Under the pieces are notes generated by a model. The model was not told where the DNA came from, did no database searches, and saw only the letters and a list, made by a program, of their open reading frames with translations. Shown one piece after another: positions 8,116-17,988 of a stretch of 21,862 nucleotides of DNA (position 1 is its first letter; every line of letters starts with the position of its first letter). The translations under genes were made by a program, and so were the position numbers. Source of the stretch: Zoopage sp. CT-All (taxonomy: Eukaryota > Zoopagomycota > Zoopagomycetes > Zoopagales > Zoopagaceae); NCBI GenBank assembly GCA_004114245.1, contig QZWS01000145.1:1-21862 (forward strand), written 5' to 3'.

Positions 8116-9999
8116 GAAATTGAGCCCCCTCAAAATTTCCTAAGCGAAATTAACGCGATCGAAATATGGGGGCATGGGCCTCTCCCATTCATAATGAGTG
8201 CTAATATGCCAACAAAGAGTCGATTGCTTTTGTCATCCTTTCATAGCATACTTCTCTACATCCCATCATTCCGAGGTGCTGCTGACTTACTCTTTACAAT
8301 CCCTCATCTGTCATAAGTGTGTCGTAGCGAGCATTCTGGCGTTATACAGACTAGAAAAGATGTATCCGGGAGCAAATCATGCGCTAGACAAGCTGGAGAG
8401 AGAGCAGAGAGATAGTTTTCTTTTAACAGTCGAGTGATCTCACCCACACAGCACCGACAGCGCGCCTTATTATCTCTGAGCGCGTGTGGAGGAAGATGGT
8501 TTTTCGACTGTGAGGATGGAGGCGGGGCGCAAGCGTTGTTTTCTCTTGGATCAGGGCTCGCGTGCGATTGGACAGAAAAAAATAGAGTCGGTGCTCTTCG
8601 CCCTGGAGTGTGAAATGCTGTTCTCCAATATGCTCTCAAATGTGTCAGTCCTCTTTGTCCTCTTACTCCACACTACCGAGAGTACTCAATGCCCCCAGGC
8701 TAATACAAACACACGCGCGCACAATAAGCGCCCCAAGCATATGCTCATAGTAGCCAACTTCATTCAGTCTCACGGACACTCTTTACTCTTTTCTTGGGAC
8801 AGAAGAGATAATGCCATTGAACGACCCTCTTCCCATGTGCAGTTTAAATACTCTCTAAGGTCTTTTCTGGGGCCTTAACTGTCACCGATGGGTAGACCTT
8901 ATGCGTGCTGAGAAACAGGGCATGTAACATGAAATGAACTGTAGGCAGACTTGCTTGAACTAGAACACCGAGTACCGTGCTAGTATAACACACTAGTGCG
9001 ACTGCGAGAGATCCCCGCACCGCTCAGGCGGTCCATCGAGGCTAAAGAAGTATAAACATTCATGGCCTCCACAGTGCCCATTGCTTGGAAGAGGCCTAAA
9101 ATTATAAATAATTACAGCCACAAGTAGTGTTTGGATGCTTCACGACCATGCCGTGGTATCTTTGCTGACTTTGGCGAGGCTCTGACTTTTTACTAGCCCT
9201 CGTGTGGAATCTAGTCTACGCTCCGTTCTCCGCCATTCATGTTTGTTGCACAAATAATGGTGCTGGAAGTATTGACAAGGGATAATGATGCAGACATAGT
9301 CTTGTGTCCTTGTGCGCTATACAGTACTAATACAAAAGAGAATCATGTTGCGATAGTTTGCATGCTCCCGTCATTTGCAAAGTGCTCTCGAACATAGGTG
9401 CATCGCTAGCGATGCTGACCCTAGTGGGACACTTATCAGTCGCACTCTGGCATATGAACACGGTGAGCTGAAAATGGGCGACATCTGCAAAGACGAGAGT
9501 GAAAGCACGAGCAAAGGGGTAGGGAAGCGTCCATATGGCGGCATGGAGGCAGCCTTGATGAGGTGGAGTTTATGTATCTAATGGGAACCTCTTGTTGCAC
9601 AGTATGCATCCAATAGAACATGTATGTCGCTGAATGTACCCGAACACTTTGGGGGACGGACATCATATGCTGAAGCATACACACATCTCTCCCTCTTCCT
9701 TCACTAGGCACTTTGGCAGGAACAAACAATACATGGATGGTCGAGCGTCGCCGTTGCTGATGTGTATGAAAAAATAACAGAAATAACAGATTTGTTTAGC
9801 TGGCCTAGTGTGGTAGAGAGGTCTGGGATTGTTATGGAGCGGGTGCTCTCGACGGTGTGATCATACATAGTACCCGTGGGTGTACTCTGTTCATGTAGTC
9901 TTGAATACACGGTGGAAACTCCGTCCTCGCACCTATTCTCCCATTAAGCTCGCTCTCTCCACGTCGCTTCTCCACCGCTCTCATGGCCCCGCCCTCACG

Positions 10000-10008
10000 T
10001 ATAAAATA
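10000..10008 (+). promoter_or_regulatory. TATA box of the DUF3712 gene
   Basis: TATAAAATA is followed by a leader of roughly 290 nt that is strongly C/T-rich, including a CTTTT repeat at 10035-10055, and has no ATG at all before 10321. A scanning ribosome would therefore reach the annotated start first. Confidence 0.6.
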
Positions 10009-10320
10009 CACCTTCCTCACCCACCTTTTTCGCACTTTCTTTTCTTTTCTTTTCTACTCCGTCGTCGTTGTCACCTCCCACCACATCCCGCACGCTTTTT
10101 AACGTCCCTCTCCCTCCGCTTCCGAACTCCTTTTCCTCACCTGCGCACCTCCATCGCCATACTCTCTGGTTGTTTGTCACTCCTCTCCCACGCCCTCAAC
10201 TGACACAGCCTTCTCACCAACGAAAAGAGCGCTCGGCACGACCCCACCCCAGCTTCATCCTTAGCCATCCACCTCACATCTGCCTACTCGTTGCACCTTT
10301 CGGCACCTGAAAGCACAGCT

Positions 10321-13300
10321 ATGACACAACCTACCGCTGCTCCCTCACACGGGGTTGAGCACCTTCCATACGATGAGCGCGACGAAGACTACCATGAGTT
10401 TGACGAGTACGATGAAGTAACGAAGCCCCAGACTCAACCTTTCTATAAGCGTCGCAGGTACTGGATCTTCTGCGCCATCATGACCGTCATCACCCTTGCA
10501 GTCGGCGTACCCCTCGCCCTCTTTGTGATCCTGCCCAAGGTCGCCCAGGTCATCCTTGACCACTCGACCATGAGCTTCAACAGCATTCAGATCACCAACC
10601 CAACAAACACCTCTCTTGATATGTCCATGGATGGTCTCCTTGGCAACACTGGACCCTTCGCCGCAACTATAAAATTCCCAGAGCCTATCCAGGTCTATTA
10701 CAACGACCAGTTGCTCGGCTCTATGACCCTCCCTGACACCAAGGCCAGCGGTGGCAGCGGCACCCTGCAAGCGCAGGCTCCTTTTAGTATCGATGACTCG
10801 ACTGCATTTGGCAGCTTCTCTGCTGATATGGTAAGCGCACTCCTTTGTCTTGTGCCTTCCTAAACTCCACTCAACCGCCACTCCAGATCCGCGGAAGTAC
10901 TCGTCTTATACTATCATTGCCCAATCTGTTCAAATCGATCTTCACTGCCCACTCTACCGATCGTTCGCAGGGCTTATGAAACGGCTCTTGTGCTTAGTGT
11001 ATTTTATGCACGCGTCTTTGTATAACTATACGTTTACCCCTACTTTTCATTTCATAATCATCATTTGATTTCATTACTCGCGTCACAACGGATATTGACG
11101 GCACCTTCGCATATATTGTATTTAGATGAACCAACCCACCTTCGTCTGGACGCTCAAGTCCAAGGTGACCATTGTTGCTCTGGGTCGCACCGTCAGTGAC
11201 CTCAAGCTCGATAAGAAGCTTGAGCTCAATGGTATGTATTATTACAAGCGCTCTTTGAATAAGCACGACGACCTCTTGCTACACATGACAATGACCAACT
11301 CGTATGCTAATCTATTATTTAACCTACCGTTCAACCTTCCAACGCATGCGTCCAGGTATGGGTGGCTTCCCCGATGTCAAAATTCTCAGATTTGATCTCC
11401 CCTCAGATGCCGGACCTGGTCAGGGCATCAACCTCCAGATTGACACTGCTATGAACAATCCCAGTCCTATCGGTATCACCTTGGGAACTATTGTCCTCGA
11501 CATCGGCTTCAATGGCACACCCTTGGGTCAAGTCAAGGCCACCGGGGCCTCCCTTGCGGGTAAAAGCGAGTCGGTCCTGAACTTGACCGGCATCATGCAT
11601 CCCCAAACCACCCCTGAAGGCCTTGCTACTGTCAGGTAATCATCTTAATGTCATACGCTGCAATGCCCTCATGTCTGACTTCATCATGCAGTGATTAACG
11701 GTTTCTTGCTCATTAACTTCCATTCCGCGCTTAGTGGCCTTTTCTCATCCTACATTGCCGGTCTTTCTTCAGAGACGACAGCCCGTGGTGTCTCGGTTTT
11801 GCCTGATGGCGTGAACGAGGTTGGCTGGCTGTCTGCCGGTCTCAAGTCCATGATTTTGAAGGTCCCTCTCAAGTCGCCCGCTCCCCTGAACATTATCAAG
11901 TCCATCAGCCTTGGCCCCATGGGCATGAACTGGACGAACACTGATGCCTACGCTCCCCTGGCCAACTCACCCGGTGTCATCGCTGCCTTCGAGATGCCCT
12001 TCGGCTTCTCCTTGAACGTGACCCAAGTTCAGAACAACATGACCGTCATTTACAACAACAAGAACCTTGCCAACATCAATGCCGCCGAGTGGGGTCCAGC
12101 TGTGACCACGAAGGATGCCAACGGCACTGCCATCAACTTTGCGCTGCCCCCTACTCCATTCGCCATCAATGCCGACTCTCACGCCGACTTTGACGACTTT
12201 GTCAACAAGCTGACGATTGGATCCAGCCAGGGCTTCACTGTCGAAGGTTTTGCCGGAACTGTTGCCCAAACCCCTATTGGTGAGGTTAGAATTACCGGAA
12301 TCCCCTTCAAGTCCGATGTCGCCTTGTCTGGTCTTCAAGGTCTAAAGACTGAGCCCACTGTTATCAACAGCTTGACTGTCATCGGTGGTCTGCCCGAGGG
12401 TCTCCAGATCGCTCTCAACTTGACCATGGTCAACCCATCCCAGCTGTCCATCAACACTGGCACAGGCGAGAATGCCATTGTCACTTTCGGCATGCAGTTC
12501 CAGGGTGACAATGTTGGAACCGTCATCTTCCCCACCTTGGATCTCGTTCCCGGTCAGAACCTCCGCACAGCCGGCGCCTTGTTCACTCCTACTGGCACAG
12601 CAGGTGGCCAGGCCTTGTTGCAGCAGTACATGAGCAATCAGGTCTCAACTGTCAGTGTCATTGGATCCGAGTCCTCGTCAAAGATTGCACCCTTGGCTGC
12701 CGGTCTGAAGGATATTCAGCTTCAGTCTGATATGCCTGGTAACCCAGCGCAGCTCCTCTTGGGCACTGCCTTGACGATCCTTGATGACACTGGCAAGACA
12801 GGCATTGCCATGGCCACTGTCACCGTCAACAACCCCTTCGTGCCCGGCCTGACCATCAAGTCCATCAAGTCCACTGTCCAGTACGGCGGTCGCACTCTCG
12901 GATCCATTGACCTTCCCTCGGTCACCATCAGTGTCCCCGGCATGTCGCAGCAGGCTTCCCAGCCTTTGCCCCTGTCCATGGATCTTTCTATCGACTCGCT
13001 GCTCAGCCTCATGATCGACCAGGCCCGCGCCAACAACCTGAACGCAGAACCCATCATTGCTTTAGGTAAAATGGCCAAGGATCCCGCTGTCAAGATCCCA
13101 TCCTCAGTCTTTGCTGGCTTTAATTTGCCAACCTTTGTGAAGGCCGCTATGGCTGGACTCAAGGTCGATGTCAGCATGTCTGTTGATGTTATGGTCGGCG
13201 AATACGCCACTTCTCTCACCTTGACACAGAATGGCGTCCCCACTGCCACAGACGACACCATTTTGAAGCTCCTCCCAATTGTCGGAACTCCCATTGCCCA

Positions 13301-15725
13301 AGCCATTGTTGACCTCGCGACTTTGAGCTTTGAGAGTGTCATGATCAACAGCCCCGCAGAGACTGACTTTACAACCAACATCAATGGTTTGATCGCCAAC
13401 ACGGGTCCCTTTGACGCCGAAATCACATTCCCCAGCGGCTCTACTGTCAACTGGTTGAAAGACGGTGCCGAGTTGCCCATCGGTCAGATTGCCATGCCTA
13501 CTGTGTCTGCCAAGGCCGATGTCGGTGCCAAGCTTGCTCTCACCAACGTTCCTTTCCACGTTGCCAGCGCTGCCAATATGGGCGACTTTGTCGGCTTCTC
13601 GCTCAAGGCTGAGTCCTTCGATTGGTCTGTTTCGGCCGAAAATATGGTTGTTATCGCCATGGGTGCCCCTATCCCTGGCATCAAGATGAAGAAGACTGTC
13701 AGCTTGAAGGGATTCAACGGCCTCCAGGGCTTGGTCATTCAGAAGTACGATCTGCCCTCGAACGACCCCGATGGTATCCACCTGGTCCTCTCCGCTACTC
13801 TTCCCAACCCCTCGAACGTTGGTATTGAGATGGGAAGTGTCGAGTTTACAAACATCTTCCAAGGTCAGAACATTGGTTTTGTCAAGACCGTTGGCCTCAA
13901 GTTGCTGCCCGGCGCACTCACTCCTATCGCCATGGAGGGTACTTTGACCAAGCAGACCTCTGAAGCTGGTCTGGCTGCTCTTGGTGACATGTTCCGCATG
14001 GCATTGAACGGAGGCACACCCAACTTGATTGTCAGGGGCAAGTCTGTCACACCCGCCGGAGGACCCGTCTCATGGTTGAGCTCTGCTTTTGGTTCCCTGA
14101 CCATGAACGTCTCACTGCCAAGTCTGGGCAAGCAGGACATCATCACCGGTATCACCATGAAGACCATGACCTTGGACTTCACTGGAGGCAACCCTTACAG
14201 CGTCATGACCTCGTCCGATAACATTGAGGCCAACTTCAAGATTCCCTTCACGTTCCCTCTGAGCATCACTCAGGTTGCTGAGGACATGAACATCCAGCTG
14301 CCCCAAGGTAACAACGTTGCCAGTCTCAAGATTCCCCTTGGACCAGCTCAGACGCTTAGCCCTGGTCTCCTCAAGACTCAGTACAGCAATGTGCCCTTGA
14401 ACGTCAATGATGGATCTCACGAGGTCTTCAATGCCTTCTCCAGGGTGTTGACGACTGGCCCTGGAGTTCAGTTCTTCTTGGCTGGTACAGCTGATACAGT
14501 TGCCGAGACTGCCGCTGGTCAGGTCAAGATCCCTGGTGTTGCCGTAAGCGTCTCTTCAACTATGGCTGGCATGAACTTGAACGCCGGTGGAGCCCAGATC
14601 ACCAACATTTCCATCACCGGAGGTACCCCCCAATACTTGGAGATCCACCAGAACGTCGTGCTCCAGAACCCGTCTGGCCTGACTGTCAAGGTTGGCGAGG
14701 TTGGCTTCAACATTGGATATGCAGGTCATGCCATGGGCCGCGCCACGGTCAAGGACATGATGTTGGTTCCTGGAGCCAACACTTTGCCTGCGGTCTTCCA
14801 CTTGGTGCCTGATTCTGACGTCGTCCGTGATGCTTTCCTCAGTGGTTTCGTTGCTGGCGCATCGTTCACCCTGGACGTTGCTGGCTCGACGGATTCGACC
14901 AAGGTCGAGTCCTTGAAGGAGGCAATGGCTTCAGTCAAGATGGCATCGACCATTACTGGTATCACTGACAAGCTGATTGGTCCCGGCAGCGGTGCTCAAC
15001 CCGACATTCTCGAGATGCTACAGCTTCTTCACCCCCGCAAGACCCCTGTCCAGGTCATGATCTATAACCCCTTCGATACGCCCCTCTACATCAAGAGCAT
15101 GAAGGCCAGCACTGTTTGGAACGGCTACGACTTTGGCATCGTCGACCAGGAAGTTGGAATGACTGTTCCTGCCAAGAGCACCGTCCTCTCGCCCACTGTC
15201 ACTATGGTCTCTCCTGCCGGCATTGGCTTCATGGGCACGCTCTTGCCCTTCATGGCACGGTACCCACAGTTGCTCGTCGGTATTGCTGCAGATGTGCCCT
15301 TCAACATCAAGTCGACCATTACGGCTGTTGTCGGTGGCCAGAACGGGTACACAGGAAATGTCCAGTATAGCCAAGCCGATACCATCATCAAGGTCCAGGT
15401 CGGAGGAAAGGCACCCGCGGGTGCTCTGCCTCCTTCCCTCGGAGGCACTGGCAACACCACGACCATCGCCCCTGAAGTCACTGCCACCAGCTCCGTCCCC
15501 TCTCCCACGAAGGTTGCTGAAGAGGCATCCGCCACGAAGACCAGCGAAGCCACCACTGCCGCCCCGGCTGCACCCACCGGCCCTGCGGCCATTGAGAAGC
15601 GCCAACTCCCTCAGATCCTTGAATCTGTTCCTACAGACTTGTCTCCTGAAGGAGTCGAGGCCTGGATCAAGGGTATGGTCAACAAGATTGCTCAGGATCA
15701 GGGCATCGCTGCTCCCTATGTCTAA
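10321..15725 (+). CDS. Giant DUF3712 / Tag1-like vacuolar membrane protein
   Basis: Exons are 10321-10830, 11126-11231, 11356-11635 and 11735-15725, giving 1628 residues with the frame closing exactly. The acidic N-terminus (1-45, many Asp/Glu/Tyr) ends in a basic YKRRRYW cluster, then one membrane helix (about 48-72). The rest should face a lumen or the outside: a type II topology with many N-x-S/T sites. Repeated beta-rich segments match the DUF3712 family, whose yeast member Tag1 (YLR173W) is a vacuolar membrane protein needed to end autophagy. Here the lumenal part is doubled: residues 80-120 align without gaps to 825-865, both containing NTGPF. Four DUF3712-like modules begin near 210, 509, 963 and 1254. 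The C-terminus (about 1480-1570) is a Thr/Ser/Pro/Ala-rich linker followed by a short helical tail. The first intron is long (295 nt). Localisation and function are inferred from Tag1. Confidence 0.88.
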
Positions 15726-16376
15726 GCCGAGCATGCCCAAGTGCCCCATCTTATTAGAAGTACCTACTCTTTGTATTCTGTCTCTTTGTTAATCTCGCAT
15801 GCTTCTTCCTGAGATTCCTATTTGAATTTTTTTTTTTCGCCTGCTTATCGTTCACGTTGCAGTGTGGGGATGACTCGCTCCTGTTCATACGCCCATCCTC
15901 TTCACGCCCTTCAAAAAAGTAGTTTATATACCCCCACCTCACTTCCATAATATCTCAGCGACATAATGACTTTGGACGCTGCCAGCCATCTCAACCTCCC
16001 CACTTTCCACTTTTCCACTGCAATGATCAAGTACGATGCACTTGAAAAAATAAAAATGTAATGATCTCAATTGAACCGAGTTTTCCATTGAACAGCAAAA
16101 AAGCCGAGGCTTTCCTTATGTATCAGCACCTTGCGCTGTCGTTTTTGCATTATCTAACACCAATGCGGCTTCAGTTGGACATCTTTTCGTTCTTTGGGAG
16201 ATCCTTCTGATCATTAGAAAAAAGGAGGGAGGCGCGGAGGATTGATCGCTGTCCGTGCGCGTGCGTGATTCTTAAGGGTTTGCCTTGACAAATTCCTAGT
16301 CTTCGGGCTTTGGGCCTGATCGCATCGGCATGTTCCCACTCCACATTGACCTTTCTTTTATTTCAACATCACCGAC
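15726..16376 (+). other. Intergenic region between the DUF3712 and THI80 genes
   Basis: This holds the 3' end of the DUF3712 gene and the promoter of the thiamine pyrophosphokinase gene. A TTTATATA element at 15923-15930 precedes a 31-codon ORF (15966-16061, MTLDAASHLNLPTFHF...) followed by A-rich DNA. The ORF has no recognisable motif and I do not annotate it as a gene. I saw no thiamine-pyrophosphate riboswitch signature upstream of THI80. Confidence 0.4.
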
Positions 16377-17733
16377 ATGAACTGGCAACCTAGCAAGTGT
16401 CTCGAGGACCCAGACGTATACCAGAGAAGGCATATCTCAGAAGAGACTGGCGAGGGCAAGTTTGTGCTCATAATTCTCAATCAGCCGATTTTGATCACTC
16501 GCCGACTCTTTGACAATGCATGGCGAAATGGTGAGCAAACTTAGACGTGAAGAGCATCAACTTCTGCTCGAGTCTGCAGACGCGTTCAAAGAAACAAAAG
16601 CACGAATGTATTGAGCAACTCGCATCCAATTGCTCTACATAGCTACGTATCGGTTCTGTGCTGATGGTGGTGCCAACAGGTTATACGACCTCCTAGAGAC
16701 AGACGAAGAGCGCAAAAAGTACGCGCAGTATTGAATTATTCAGCGGAGCTGGCCTTTTTACGAACCGTACACCTTCTAATCGCCACCGAATTACCGTGTT
16801 GTACAGATACCTTCCAGATTATATCCGTGGCGATCTGGACTCTTTGCGGGATGATGTGAAAGCCTACTATGTGTCTCAGGTACGAGCGGGACTAGCCATA
16901 CATAGGCCCAGAGCAATCCGTAGGGTCGACTCATGTACATGTTGGATCTTACCTTACATTCTTTCCTTCCTAATGACGATACAGGACGTGCCAGTAGAGC
17001 GTGTCGACAGCGTGGATTCGACCGACTTCATGAAATGTATCCACCTTGTCCGTGAGAGAGACCCGAAGCCCACAAAAGCAACAGCTACATTTTCCTCCGC
17101 AGCAGCCGATGTCACGCCAACCACGACAGAGTCTTCACACTACAGTCAAGAGGAGCGGCAGATTAACAACCTGGCGGTGGTTGCACTTGGAGGGACGGGT
17201 GGGCGCTTTGATCAGACCATGTCAAGCATTCATCATCTCTACCTGCTGTATCACGAGCGACATGCTACGCTGGTGTCGGATGAAAGCATTGTCGTGCTTT
17301 TGGGACCTGTAAGTCCTTGAAATTGACCAGCATTGAACATCTGGGCAAAAGTCAAGCCGTCGAAATGACTTAAAACCATTCACCGTGATACGTTTAGGGT
17401 ACCCATGAGATAACGTGCAACCTCGAAATCGAAGGCCCTACATGTGGGATCATACCCATTGCATCTCCAGAGACCATGATTACCACGAGCGGGTTGAAGT
17501 GGGATGTTGGTAATATATATCTAGCGAACTGTCGCTGCAGCTTATTGCCAGAGTTGAAAACATTCCCCGCTTATTAACAACACCTGGGCTTTGCTATTGC
17601 ATCTTTGATAGAGAACTGGAAGACAGCGTTCGGAACCCAAGTCAGTACCTCGAACGCTTTAGCCTCATCCAAGGTCACCATTCACACTAATGCCCCTGTA
17701 GTCTGGACCACCGAGATCAAATCAAACAAATAA
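16377..17733 (+). CDS. THI80: Thiamine pyrophosphokinase
   Basis: Six exons (16377-16530, 16643-16718, 16807-16879, 16985-17308, 17398-17509, 17612-17733) with GT-AG introns of 88-112 nt give 286 residues; the frame closes exactly. The enzyme transfers pyrophosphate from ATP to thiamine, making the cofactor thiamine diphosphate, in the cytosol. Family motifs run in order: CADGGAN (57-63), GDLDS (85-89, metal/ATP), DSTDF (112-116), GGTGGRFDQ (170-178), then the C-terminal thiamine-binding beta domain with GLKWDV and QVSTSN, ending in the strand WTTEIKS. Residues about 127-159 form a Thr/Ser/Ala-rich insertion between DSTDF and GGTGGRFDQ that looks like a disordered surface loop. The N-terminal 25 residues are a polar extension with no targeting signal. 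It converges on the NACHT-WD40 gene with 255 nt between the stop codons. Confidence 0.95.
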
Positions 17734-17988
17734 ATTAAGGACAGAATGTATGCATATCTCATTGCGTCAGTATTCAGCGAACTCACGCCGCATTTCCATC
17801 TACTCTATCATTCCAACGCGCCTTCACAACATCCATTGTATCTCAAAGTTTCGGTTCCTTCGGCTCCTGTCTCTTCTTACCAATACGGGCGAATTAAACG
17901 CTGTGGTATTGTGTGAAAAAATCGATCTTGTCCACACTTTCGCTTATTTAGTTGACGCAGCTACAAAAGTTTTTAATGCGAAGTACCA
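17734..17988. other. Convergent intergenic spacer
   Basis: This spacer lies between two converging genes. An 80-codon plus-strand ORF begins at 17750 but has no motif; I treat the stretch as shared 3' flank. Confidence 0.4.

Larger units (their letters stand above)
6240..9999. other. Gene-poor 3.7-kb region with unassembled exon-like fragments
   Basis: No complete gene could be built here. The left part (6240-6900) should hold the promoter of the minus-strand secreted gene. Between 6880 and 8140 several minus-strand frames look protein-like, and a plus-strand frame at 7631-7903 does too, but none gives a recognised family or a convincing splice chain. From 8140 to 9900 I see nothing I can support beyond short random-looking ORFs. 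The right end merges into the promoter of the DUF3712 gene. Confidence 0.4.

Noticed and set aside
8304-8878. ORFs of 111 (minus) and 130 (plus) codons
   Set aside because: They overlap each other antisense and show no domain, signal peptide or codon pattern like the clear genes.
12722-13862. Long minus-strand ORFs antisense to the DUF3712 gene
   Set aside because: They mirror the strong codon bias of the plus-strand gene and have no start context, motif or splice support.
15966-16061. 31-codon ORF after a TATA-like element
   Set aside because: Too short and without motif, conservation or splice evidence; kept only as a note.
16200-16376. Possible thiamine-pyrophosphate riboswitch upstream of THI80
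   Set aside because: The conserved CTGAGA and ACCTGAT-type cores are not present in the right order in the leader or first intron.
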